Origin: Ruminococcus sp.
GTDB lineage: Bacteria > Bacillota > Clostridia > Oscillospirales > Ruminococcaceae
Assembly (NCBI GenBank): GCA_020860605.1
Contig: JAJBTZ010000090.1
Location: forward strand, 1 to 64,000
Length of the DNA stretch: 64,000 nt
Direction of reading: 5' to 3'
Shown one piece after another: positions 33,192 through 40,891 of this stretch. Below the pieces are notes generated by a model. The model ran no database searches. It was not told the origin of the DNA and was given only the letters and a program-made list of their open reading frames with translations. Position numbers and translations under genes: made by a program. Every line of letters starts with the position of its first letter. The first letter of the stretch is position 1.

Positions 33192-34889
33192 ATGTTCAAA
33201 CGAATATCTTGTATACTAACAGTTTTAGCCCTGGTTTTATGCCTTTCCTCAGGCAGCTTGGCGGGGATAACTGCTGTTGCCGACGAAGATGTAACATACA
33301 TTGAGAATACGACAAGCAGTAGCAGTGTTACGCTTACAGATGGAACTTATAAACTTAATAGTAATATCACGGTTAAACTATTGAATGTAACTGGAGACGC
33401 GACGCTTGACCTGTGTGGGTATTCTATCACGAGCTCTAATGGCTATGTTGTCCTTGTTAATGGTGGAACTTTTACTTTGATTGATAGTAGCACTGAGAAA
33501 ACTGGTGCTATTATAAATACTTTGACTAGTACAACAAAATGTGGAATCAAGATTTCTAGTAGCGGTACTTTGAATATGAATGGTGGCAATATCAGCGCTC
33601 CACGTGGAATATGGGTTGCAAATGGCTCCGCAACAATTACTTCTGGCACTGTTCAGGCAACTAAGGATTATGGAATTTACGCTGAGGATGGCTCGGTTGT
33701 AATTTCTGGTACCGATAAAGTTGAAATATATGCTCAGAGTACCAATTCATCTTACTTTGGAATATGCTGTAGTCCCGCTACTTTGGCTATTTCAAATCCA
33801 TCTGCGTATATTGGCTCTGGTAATTCTTCTAACGCCATTAAGCAGAATTCTGCAACAAAGGTTATCACTGCTGGCTATTACAGCAATGACATTTCTAATT
33901 GTGTTTATGCTGGCTACTCCTGCGTCGCCTCAGGCAACGAAGATTATCCCTATGTCGTCAAGTCTGATACCCCTGAAGTCGATGAGGATGACGAGGGCGA
34001 TGCCGATAGTGGTGATGGTGAGGAAGAAGAGGATTCTTGGCTTTATGGGTTTAGTCTGAGGCTCGATGGGGCTGTTGGAGTGAATTTTTACTTTGATACA
34101 GCCGAGATGGGAGCGCCGGAGGGATATTATCTAGTCGCAAGAATTGGAGAAGGTGGTGAGGAAGAGGAGATATGTAGCTACAGTGAGTATACAGATTATG
34201 TAGAAGACGAAACAGGGAATACTTATGAAGTCAATTGCATTTGTTACACTGTTTATGTGAAACCGAATCAGTTCAGCGACATGATTTACGTTTACTTGAC
34301 TGATGGAACTTCAGTCACTGACACCTATGAGTATTCCGTGGATACTTACTGCTTGGAGGCGATTAATAAAAACTTGGAGGAAACCGACCTCTGTAAAGCT
34401 CTTCTCAATTACGGCTATTATGCCAGCATTTATGACTCAGAAAGTGGGACTAATATTCTTGATGATATTGACGGATGGGTTGATCCCGTCGCTGAAGAGT
34501 GGACGGTTGATCTGAGCAGCTATTCTGGGACTACAACGGATGGAGTTGCAAAGACACTGATTCTCGGAAGCTCGGTTGTAATCAGGCTTTATCTGACAGC
34601 AGATGTTGCTGATGATAATGATGTGTTCACTTTCGAAGGAAATACTCTCGAGAAATATGCGATTGACGATGAATACTATTCATACTATATCGAATTCAAG
34701 GTTCCTGCAAGGAAAATGAGCGAGATGCTCACCGTTTCGAAAAACGGGGAAGAATTCACAAAATACAGCGTTTTGTCCTATGTGAATAACGTGATCAATT
34801 CAGACGAATATGATGATGCATTAAAAAATCTCTGTAAAGCTATTTACCATTACAGTGTAGCAGCCGACAATTATTCAGGCTGGATTTAA
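33192..34889 (+). CDS. secreted protein with beta-helix-like N-terminal domain, function unknown
   Basis: 565 residues. Signal peptide (FKRISCILTVLALVLCLSSG) is followed by about 230 residues with parallel beta-helix character (SGTLNMNGGNISAPRGIWVANGS and similar turns), an acidic linker (DEDDEGDADSGDGEEEEDS), and two related modules starting at SLRLDGAVGVNFYFD and SVVIRLYLTADVADDND, each ending in a helix like AINKNLEETDLCKALLNYGYYAS or LKNLCKAIYHYSVAAD. No cell-wall anchor. ATG 33192 is 8 bases after GAAGGAG; an in-frame GTG overlaps that site. Family not recognised beyond similar secreted proteins of rumen Clostridia. Confidence 0.78.
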   Translation: MFKRISCILTVLALVLCLSSGSLAGITAVADEDVTYIENTTSSSSVTLTDGTYKLNSNITVKLLNVTGDATLDLCGYSITSSNGYVVLVNGGTFTLIDSSTEKTGAIINTLTSTTKCGIKISSSGTLNMNGGNISAPRGIWVANGSATITSGTVQATKDYGIYAEDGSVVISGTDKVEIYAQSTNSSYFGICCSPATLAISNPSAYIGSGNSSNAIKQNSATKVITAGYYSNDISNCVYAGYSCVASGNEDYPYVVKSDTPEVDEDDEGDADSGDGEEEEDSWLYGFSLRLDGAVGVNFYFDTAEMGAPEGYYLVARIGEGGEEEEICSYSEYTDYVEDETGNTYEVNCICYTVYVKPNQFSDMIYVYLTDGTSVTDTYEYSVDTYCLEAINKNLEETDLCKALLNYGYYASIYDSESGTNILDDIDGWVDPVAEEWTVDLSSYSGTTTDGVAKTLILGSSVVIRLYLTADVADDNDVFTFEGNTLEKYAIDDEYYSYYIEFKVPARKMSEMLTVSKNGEEFTKYSVLSYVNNVINSDEYDDALKNLCKAIYHYSVAADNYSGWI

Positions 34890-34907
34890 AAGAATGGGGG
34901 AAGGGAC

Positions 34908-35759
34908 ATGAAGAATCGGAAGGTTGCGATTTCAATATCGGCGGTTCTTGTGTCTCTTTTGCTTACGGGCTGTGTGAAAATAACCGTCTCCAAGGCCTCA
35001 ACAACTGATGACTCTGCTTCTGCCACGGTCATCACATATGCTGAGACGACTTCCTCTGAAGCCACTACTACCACAGCTCCTGAGGAGATAACCTCTCCCA
35101 CAACAACTGCTCCGCAGACTTCTGCATCCACTTCAGCTGTGACGACATCTGAAAGCGAGCCTGTAGTCACTACATCTCCCGAAGCTACACTGTCAATTCA
35201 GGCTGCGACAACCTCTGCCCCAACTACAACCATAGTGCCAACCGAAGCGCCAGTTTCTGCTGTGACTTCATATGATGATTCTGAGGATGTTGATCTTGGA
35301 GATTCTGAAAACGTGATGATTCTTGATGAAGACGAAGAATTGGTGGAGCTTGATGAATCTGAGGAGTATGTTGACTTGTCTGACGAATATTCAGATCCCT
35401 ATTACTATTACTACTATCCGGGCTATTCTCCCGATGTCACTACAATAATGGAGTTTGATATTGAGGGACTGGTGACGACAGCCGCTGAAGCCTCAACATC
35501 TGAAGCCACAGCTGCTGTGACCACCACAGCAACCGAGGCTACTACCACAGAATCTCCTGCAACTACCGTCACAACCACGGTTACCGAGACCCCTGCGACC
35601 ACTACTACGACGAAATCAACAACCACCACAACCACAACGACAAAAGCTACGACAACGACCCAGCCCACGACCACAACGCCTGCCACAACAACCAAGCCCT
35701 ACATATCCGTTTCCGATCCTGAAGGCAGGATGACACTTCCGATCGACAGGGTTGGGTAA
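34908..35759 (+). CDS. Thr/Ser-rich lipoprotein, function unknown
   Basis: 283 residues. Signal peptide with lipobox LLTGC (Cys22). The mature part is low-complexity Thr, Ser, Ala, Glu and Pro, with a central acidic and Tyr-rich patch (DEDEELVELDESEEYVDLS; YYYYYYPGYSP) and long runs of Thr near the C-terminus, ending ISVSDPEGRMTLPIDRVG. It looks like a glycosylatable stalk. It starts 18 bases after the upstream gene with GGGGAAGG as ribosome site, so it shares its transcript. A terminator follows. Confidence 0.75.
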   Translation: MKNRKVAISISAVLVSLLLTGCVKITVSKASTTDDSASATVITYAETTSSEATTTTAPEEITSPTTTAPQTSASTSAVTTSESEPVVTTSPEATLSIQAATTSAPTTTIVPTEAPVSAVTSYDDSEDVDLGDSENVMILDEDEELVELDESEEYVDLSDEYSDPYYYYYYPGYSPDVTTIMEFDIEGLVTTAAEASTSEATAAVTTTATEATTTESPATTVTTTVTETPATTTTTKSTTTTTTTTKATTTTQPTTTTPATTTKPYISVSDPEGRMTLPIDRVG

Positions 35760-35775
35760 CAAAAGCATAACATTT

Positions 35776-35805
35776 AAGCCTGAGGCATATAGTCTCAGGC
35801 TTTTT
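35776..35805 (+). terminator. intrinsic terminator after the lipoprotein gene
   Basis: AAGCCTGAG pairs with CTCAGGCTT around a 9-base loop, followed by TTT. Confidence 0.88.
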
Positions 35806-35843
35806 AAACACTGGTTTCGGAAATTAAGGCGAATAAAACCATC

Positions 35844-35872
35844 GAAGCCCTCCGATATTTCAGGAAGGCTTC
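35844..35872 (-). terminator. hairpin terminator of micro-gene copy A
   Basis: On the minus strand GAAGCCTTCC pairs with GGAGGGCTTC. The T-tract is weak (GGTTTTATT a few bases on). Confidence 0.6.
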
Positions 35873-35904
35873 AGAAATTACACAAGAAAAGCTTCAGTTA
35901 TCTA

Positions 35905-36054
35905 CTACTTAAAATTCTCATCAGGATCATCAGTCGAGTATGTCTGAATCCTAGTGCTGTTGAAATTATTAGATGAGACTGTCACCGCCACAAACGCGCA
36001 ATCATCCTCAAACAATATAATTTCCATCTCATGCTTAATATATCTTCCGCCCAT
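35905..36054 (-). CDS. 49-residue micro-protein, copy A
   Basis: 49 residues starting MGGRYIKHEMEIILFEDD and ending QTYSTDDPDENFK, with a variable middle. No TM helix; acidic, probably a small cytoplasmic beta-rich protein. Ribosome site GAGGGAT lies just before the ATG at 36054. It has a consensus promoter (36094-36122) and a hairpin terminator. The paralogue at 40892-41035 keeps the reading frame despite a 6-base indel and most changes fall in one central block, so the frame is under selection. Family not recognised. Confidence 0.72.
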   Translation of the reverse strand: MGGRYIKHEMEIILFEDDCAFVAVTVSSNNFNSTRIQTYSTDDPDENFK

Positions 36055-36093
36055 AGCGATCCCTCGATTCTGATTTTTTTATTTGGTGAAAAT

Positions 36094-36122
36094 ATTATAC
36101 AATATCCTCGGCAAGGTGTCAA
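36094..36122 (-). promoter_or_regulatory. consensus promoter of micro-gene copy A
   Basis: On the minus strand: TTGACA (36117-36122), 17 bp, TATAAT (36094-36099). Perfect consensus, identical in copy B. Confidence 0.9.
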
Positions 36123-36261
36123 GCAGTTTTTGACTGAATTTCTAATGTTTCTTTACGATAAGTTGTAGAATCACTCTTGGTCAATTCTATGGCTCTCTCC
36201 AATTGTGTCGGCAGCGAATCCATCTTTATCTTCTACAGTCCAAGAACTCCTCTTCCGACAT
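36119..36261 (-). other. short degenerate reading frames upstream of copy A
   Basis: On the minus strand a frame begins MSEEEFLDC at 36261 behind GGGAGG (36265-36270) and stops after 11 codons. Shifted frames continue with protein-like text (VEDKDGFAADTIGESHRIDQE in pieces, and a 34-codon frame 36119-36223). It could be the remnant of a frameshifted small gene. Apart from this and the promoter and leader at 36317-36430, the 36055-36531 gap holds nothing else I can support. Confidence 0.25.
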
Positions 36262-36316
36262 GAACCTCCCGAAGTTCAAACTTTTTAAAAAAGGCCTAAA
36301 TTACCCGAAAAATATC

Positions 36317-36345
36317 TTGACACCGCAACGTATTTGTGATAAACT
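36317..36345 (+). promoter_or_regulatory. sigma-A promoter for the surface protein/SGNH operon
   Basis: TTGACA (36317-36322), 17 bp, TAAACT (36340-36345). The -35 and -10 hexamers equal those at 33104. Confidence 0.8.
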
Positions 36346-36470
36346 GTTGATTGCTTGAGAGCGAAGTTCTCAAACTGTTAAAATTGTGTGGGGGGTAATG
36401 CCTGTAATACAGGCGCTGTCTATCCTCTAACACTTCCCTGTAGGCGTCCGGAAGGTTCGTGTGTCGTGTG
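36346..36470 (+). ncRNA. structured 5' leader similar to that at 29.7 kb
   Basis: GTTCT, AAAC, GTTAAA and TTG blocks precede GGGGGGTAAT (36390-36399), then a perfect hairpin GCCTGT-AAT-ACAGGC (36400-36414) and TCCTC (36423-36427). The same order occurs in the 29.7 kb leader. A further stem CTTCC/GGAAG (about 36433-36454) follows without a T-tract. The leader runs about 185 bases to the start codon. Class unknown. Confidence 0.45.
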
Positions 36471-36531
36471 TATCTTATTTATCTCTTTCGATTCGTCGGA
36501 GGAAATTTTTATTTTGGAAGGAAGAAAAGCC

Positions 36532-37788
36532 ATGATGTTTAGAAAAATTATTTCGGTTTTGTTTGTTGCTGTGCTATGCTTTAGCACTTTGACCATTAGC
36601 TTGGCAGCTACAACTGTAACGCAAGACGGTCTTGAGGTCACACTTAGCGCTGACAAATCATCGTATACTGTTGGTGAGCAGATTATTGTTACTATCACGC
36701 TAACTAACACAAATGATTTTGCGTTGACAGATGTGACCATTGAAGGAATAACCTCAGAAGGATATGAGCTTGTAAGTAATTATCAAAGCGGTACCCAAAT
36801 AGGAACGCTGACTGCTGGCGAAAGCGCTACTTTTTCTGCTACGTATAAGGCAACTTCTTCAAGTGGAAATGCTTACCCGTTTAATATTCCTATCTTTTAC
36901 AGTACGGGTGATGAGGGAAACGGTGGAGAGACAACTGAGGTTGTTGTTATAGAGGACCCCGTTGAAGGGGGCATGGAGGCCTCTGAATCTGAGAGCTTCG
37001 CAAGCAACGGCAGAAATAATGATTATATTATTATAATTTTTGCTTTAGGAATAGTAGCTGTTGTAGCAACTGTATTTGTAATTGTATCAAAGTTTAAACA
37101 AGGCAAAAGGCTTTTGGCGTTGTTCTTGTGTATATCGATGACTGGCTCTATGATTATTGCTATGTCAGTTGTAGTTGAAACTGAAGAAGTGCAAAGTAAA
37201 ACAATTAGTGTAGTGGCAAGTGTAACTGTTTCTGGTCAAGAAGTGAAGATTAATGGAACTGTTAGCTACGGATTTGGCCTGACTATTCCTGATGATCCAT
37301 CTGAGGCTGATGAGTACTATTGGTCAAATGCAACTGTTATTGATGTTATTAGTGCTGATGAGTCAGACAATATTATGAATGAGGCAGAAGCTACCTCGTT
37401 CTTAGAGTCTAGAGGATTTGATAGCTTTGAAATTGTTTGCGAGTATTCGATGACAGGCGATTATGATAGCAGTAGTACTGCTACAGAAGATTCAACTACA
37501 GAGCATCCGATGTACACAACTTACTATTATTCTGCAAACAGCGAGCTATGGACGATATACATAATTGATGGTGACATTTTTGCGTACCCGGTATCCTACA
37601 TTATTGAGACTGAGGCTGAGATTCCAGTACTTATATCAGAATCAAGTGAGACGATCAGTTATGATGGTGATACTAATCAATTCTACGTCACGGTACCGTT
37701 TGAATCGTCCGTTATAGTAAAAGTTGTTGATACAATCAATGCAGAGACACTTGATAATTTGACAGTAGAGGAGATTGACAAGTTATGA
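36532..37788 (+). CDS. membrane-anchored surface protein with two ectodomains (possible fusion)
   Basis: 418 residues. Signal peptide (FRKIISVLFVAVLCFSTLTI); a DUF11/CARDB-like domain (SSYTVGEQIIVTITLTNTNDFALTDV, about 40-115); VVIEDPVEGG and an acidic stretch; a TM helix (about 165-185, IIIIFALGIVAVVATVFVIV); a basic loop KFKQGKRL; a second hydrophobic helix; then a second ectodomain of about 210 residues with unknown fold. The join looks like a C-terminal anchor fused to an N-terminal signal anchor. ATG 36532 follows TTGGAAGGAAG. The stop overlaps the next ATG (ATGA), so translation is coupled to the SGNH gene. The region is visibly more A+T-rich than its surroundings. Confidence 0.75.
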   Translation: MMFRKIISVLFVAVLCFSTLTISLAATTVTQDGLEVTLSADKSSYTVGEQIIVTITLTNTNDFALTDVTIEGITSEGYELVSNYQSGTQIGTLTAGESATFSATYKATSSSGNAYPFNIPIFYSTGDEGNGGETTEVVVIEDPVEGGMEASESESFASNGRNNDYIIIIFALGIVAVVATVFVIVSKFKQGKRLLALFLCISMTGSMIIAMSVVVETEEVQSKTISVVASVTVSGQEVKINGTVSYGFGLTIPDDPSEADEYYWSNATVIDVISADESDNIMNEAEATSFLESRGFDSFEIVCEYSMTGDYDSSSTATEDSTTEHPMYTTYYYSANSELWTIYIIDGDIFAYPVSYIIETEAEIPVLISESSETISYDGDTNQFYVTVPFESSVIVKVVDTINAETLDNLTVEEIDKL

Positions 37789-39965
37789 TGAACAAAACTT
37801 TAAAGTTATATACTACGTTACTTTGTTCAATGATAGTGATAGTTTTAACTATCATGGCTATCACGATTGGAGTATTTGCGACAAATTCAAACGACGATCC
37901 AGTTATAATCGTTTCTCTTGGCGATTCATACTCGTCAGGAGAAGGAATTGAGCCGTTTTATGGGCAGGATAAGTCTGGCTCAGATAAGTGTTATGATTTA
38001 AACTGGGTTTGCCATAGATCCGAGAAGAGTTGGGGATCTTTATTGAAGTTTCCCAATACGGAGATATTAACAGGAAGCAAATTTGTTGATGTTCAGAGCG
38101 ACGACGGAAATGCCAGCAGTTATTCAGCATACCAGTGGTATTTTGTCGCATGTTCTGGAGCAACCGTTGAAAATGTTAATGCAACTCCACAAACTAAGTC
38201 TGTGTCCAAAAGGATTTCTCTTCGTGAAAAAGTTGAGTATGATGCTTCAATTCCAGTTCAGCTAGATGTTTTCAATGATATAAGCGGTGATGTTGACTAT
38301 GTCACGATAACTATTGGAGGAAATGATCTAGGATTCTCAGACATTATTACATCGTGTGTTACAAGTTGTAGTTTTTTGAATAATAGGTCACTATATAAGC
38401 AAATGAATGTTGCTTTATCGAAGATTGAGCAAACGAGTAATGATCTTACAGAACTTTATAATGACATAGCTGAGGCAGCGGGAGAACAAGCTTGTATTTT
38501 AGTAGCTGGTTATCCAGAGTTACTTGATTATAGTGGAAAAGGTGCTATATTCAATCAGGAGGAAGCGACAGTAATCAACGAAGCAGTAAGGCTTTTTAAT
38601 CAAAGAATTGAAGTCTTAGTTGCTCAATGTAGGATAATGGATGGCTTGAACATATACTATGTTGATGTTGAAAGCGAATTTACTGATCATCAGGCATATT
38701 CTGATGATTCTTGGATTAATGGGATTGATCTAGTAACAAATGATGAAGATATTACTGACGGAATGGTGAGTGCTTACTCTATCCATCCGAATGCTAAAGG
38801 TGCCGAAGCCTACGCTCGATGCGTAAACGCTAAAATTGCTGAGATAGAAAGCACCAAGGTTAACTATGGTACTCTCTCTGGCATGGTTTGTAAGGCTTCG
38901 GACAGAACAACACCTATCGGGGCAGCTGTTATTTCAATTTACAGTGGTGACACGTTGTATAGCGCCTGCACTTCAAGTTCAACAGGCAATTATACTATCT
39001 TCGTTCCAGAGGGAGATTATAAGGTTGTAATCTCAGCTGACGGATACATATCATTTACTGCTTACGTTACGGTTACAGCAGACACTGTTACATACACTGA
39101 GACGTATTTGATGGTTCAGGGAGCCGTGGGGACAACTGGGGCTGCTACTGGAACAATAACAAGTGCGCTTACAGGAACAGGGGTGAGCGGTGTATCCCTA
39201 GTGGTTAGAGAAGGATGGGATAACACGAGTGTTGGCGATGTCATTACTACTGTAACAACTGGTTCTTCTGGAGCATATTCTGTCACCCTACCAATTGGTA
39301 ATTATACTATGTATGCAACTAAAGATGGTTACATTGCTACATCTATCAATATAGTTGTACAGGCTGGAACTACATCATCACAGAATGGTTCCATATCTCC
39401 AATAATTTCAGGAGATAACTTCAGAGTCGTTTTAACATGGGGCGCAAATCCGAGGGATTTGGATTCTCATGTTGTTGGAACACTGTCCAACGGCTCCTCA
39501 TTCCATACTTATTTTGCAAAAAAGTCTGCCTATGATGGAAGCGTTGAAGTTTGTAATTTGGATGTAGACGATACGACAAGCTATGGCCCGGAAACTATAA
39601 CTTTGCAGCTAACCACATCTAACCCTTATTACTATTACATCTATCTCTATGCTGGCACTGGCTCATTGGCAACTTCTGAAGCTCAGATCAACTTATACCA
39701 GGGAGACACATTGGTTGCCACATTTAATGTGCCAACTGATCAAGGAAGCGGAAGATACTGGAATGTATTTGCAATTGTAGATGGTCAACTTACTGTGAGA
39801 AATACTATTGCTTCTTCTGCTGATGTTTCCTATGCCTCAACAAGTGGAATTAGCGTAGCGTCTATTGATTTAGATTTGGACGTAGACGAAAGCAAGGATG
39901 GAGCTGAGGAAGAAGATCTAGATGAAGATGGCACTATTGAAACGATAATTGAATACGTCGAGTAG
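37785..39965 (+). CDS. secreted SGNH/GDSL hydrolase with carboxypeptidase-regulatory and YfaP-like domains
   Basis: 726 residues. Signal peptide/anchor 8-32. The SGNH domain (about 38-345) has block I VSLGDSYSSGEG (Ser48), block III GGND and block V SIHPNAKG (Asp/His). Two carboxypeptidase-regulatory-like beta modules follow (about 365-445 and 455-540), then a YfaP/DUF2135-like domain with VVLTWGANPRDLDSHVVG, and an acidic C-terminus (VDESKDGAEEEDLDEDGT). It is likely an esterase or lipase acting outside the cell, perhaps deacetylating polysaccharide. Substrate unknown. The ATGA overlap couples it to the upstream gene. Confidence 0.85.
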   Translation: MMNKTLKLYTTLLCSMIVIVLTIMAITIGVFATNSNDDPVIIVSLGDSYSSGEGIEPFYGQDKSGSDKCYDLNWVCHRSEKSWGSLLKFPNTEILTGSKFVDVQSDDGNASSYSAYQWYFVACSGATVENVNATPQTKSVSKRISLREKVEYDASIPVQLDVFNDISGDVDYVTITIGGNDLGFSDIITSCVTSCSFLNNRSLYKQMNVALSKIEQTSNDLTELYNDIAEAAGEQACILVAGYPELLDYSGKGAIFNQEEATVINEAVRLFNQRIEVLVAQCRIMDGLNIYYVDVESEFTDHQAYSDDSWINGIDLVTNDEDITDGMVSAYSIHPNAKGAEAYARCVNAKIAEIESTKVNYGTLSGMVCKASDRTTPIGAAVISIYSGDTLYSACTSSSTGNYTIFVPEGDYKVVISADGYISFTAYVTVTADTVTYTETYLMVQGAVGTTGAATGTITSALTGTGVSGVSLVVREGWDNTSVGDVITTVTTGSSGAYSVTLPIGNYTMYATKDGYIATSINIVVQAGTTSSQNGSISPIISGDNFRVVLTWGANPRDLDSHVVGTLSNGSSFHTYFAKKSAYDGSVEVCNLDVDDTTSYGPETITLQLTTSNPYYYYIYLYAGTGSLATSEAQINLYQGDTLVATFNVPTDQGSGRYWNVFAIVDGQLTVRNTIASSADVSYASTSGISVASIDLDLDVDESKDGAEEEDLDEDGTIETIIEYVE

Positions 39966-40045
39966 ATTTTTTGAGATTTGTCCCACATGGTATGTGATAA
40001 AACATTTGATGTGGACTAAAATAGGCATAAAATTTTGAAATTCTG

Positions 40046-40099
40046 AAAAAATATAATCCCCTTAAAACAGAAAAACAATGTCTGTTTCAAGGGGATATA
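40046..40099 (-). terminator. long hairpin terminator after the Spo0A-like gene
   Basis: TCTGTTT-AAGGGGAT pairs with ATCCCCTT-AAACAGA around a 9-base loop. The minus-strand reading continues into ATATTTTTTC. It may also stop the SGNH transcript. The rest of 39966-40201 shows nothing I can support. Confidence 0.8.
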
Positions 40100-40201
40100 T
40101 TATGTAAGATTATAGAAATAGAGATTTGCATGACTAAGGGGCGGATAAATACACTGGAAAAATGAAGAAAGAACGTTTAATACTATATGAAGCGAGACAC
40201 G

Positions 40202-40720
40202 TTATCCCAACAGGTCCATCTCTGCTTTTTGGCATAAAGCTTCTGCCTTCACAACCTCTACAATTCTTGCAATATATTCTGAATTAGTCAGTTTTCCAGC
40301 CATTTCCAAAATACTGCTGCCGAAAAGTCTGTTAAGATAGCTCCTGTCTCCTCGATCCCAGGAGACGGCAACGGCATGCCTTATTGCTTTCTCAACACTC
40401 GTTGCCTTTGTTCCGAACTTGTTGGCAATAGCTGGATATAGCCTGGAGGTTATTTTGCGTCGTAGATAAGTCGGGTCATAAATGACGTATAGTATCGCTG
40501 CTTTGATGTAATCATAGCCTCGAAGGCTTGCTGGAATTCCGAGATTGATCAAAAAGTCGGAGAGGTATTGTTGTATTTCCAAATTTTCTGTAAAGCATCC
40601 ACCGCTCTCATCATCCGATAACATCGTAACATTCACAGGTAGCCTGGACTTGCTAATTATTTCTAAGAAGACCTCTCGATATGATTCATCGATTTCCACA
40701 ATAAATCTTATTCTATTCAT
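40202..40720 (-). CDS. stand-alone Spo0A C-terminal (DNA-binding) domain protein
   Basis: 172 residues. Residues about 60-160 match the Spo0A effector domain: GIPASLRGYDYIKAAILYV, LYPAIANKFGTKATSVEKAIRHAVAVSWDRG and LTNSEYIARIVEVV align with the Spo0A helices, including the recognition helix region SVEKAIRHA. The first 58 residues (MNRIRFIVEIDESYREVFLEI) are too short and lack the acidic pocket and phospho-Asp of a receiver. It would bind TGTCGAA-type boxes without phosphorylation control. ATG 40720 is preferred; an in-frame TTG 12 bases earlier overlaps the weak GGGG site. Tandem AGTCGAA heptamers abut its promoter. Confidence 0.85.
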   Translation of the reverse strand: MNRIRFIVEIDESYREVFLEIISKSRLPVNVTMLSDDESGGCFTENLEIQQYLSDFLINLGIPASLRGYDYIKAAILYVIYDPTYLRRKITSRLYPAIANKFGTKATSVEKAIRHAVAVSWDRGDRSYLNRLFGSSILEMAGKLTNSEYIARIVEVVKAEALCQKAEMDLLG

Positions 40721-40742
40721 ACTGAACCCCAAAATTAATATT

Positions 40743-40757
40743 GAACGACGTTGTTCG
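40743..40757. promoter_or_regulatory. near-palindrome in the Spo0A-like gene leader
   Basis: GAACGACGTTGTTC is a 14-bp near-palindrome (one mismatched pair) between promoter and start codon; possible operator. Confidence 0.35.
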
Positions 40758-40769
40758 CCGATTTTCTAC

Positions 40770-40797
40770 ATTATACCATACATTTTGAGCTTAGCAA
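40770..40797 (-). promoter_or_regulatory. sigma-A promoter of the Spo0A-like gene
   Basis: On the minus strand: TTGCTA (40792-40797), 16 bp, TATAAT (40770-40775). Confidence 0.7.
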
Positions 40798-40813
40798 GTC
40801 GAATAAAGTCGAA
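40797..40813 (+). promoter_or_regulatory. tandem AGTCGAA heptamers (Spo0A-box-like)
   Basis: AGTCGAA at 40797-40803 and 40807-40813, 10 bp apart, touching the -35 of the Spo0A-like gene. Each is one base from TGTCGAA. Confidence 0.5.
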
Positions 40814-40828
40814 TTTTAAAAATTTTTG

Positions 40829-40861
40829 ATATAAAAGCCCTCCGATATTTCAGGAGGGCTT
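40829..40861 (-). terminator. hairpin terminator of micro-gene copy B
   Basis: On the minus strand AAGCCCTCC pairs with GGAGGGCTT around a 9-base loop, followed by TTTAT. Confidence 0.8.
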
Positions 40862-40891
40862 CAGACATTACACAAGAAAAGTTTCAGTTAT

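Larger units (their letters stand above)
35846..36130 (-). repeat. direct repeat copy A (micro-gene cassette)
   Basis: About 285 bp matching 40836-41110 closely from the terminator through the promoter, with a short diverged stretch in the middle where the lengths differ by 6 bases inside the reading frame. Same orientation as copy B, about 5 kb apart. Confidence 0.9.

Noticed and set aside
36388-36531. Longer N-terminus (GTG 36388) for the 36.5 kb surface protein
   Set aside because: It would cover the leader hairpin and place 48 residues before a perfect signal peptide; the ribosome site is at 36516-36524.
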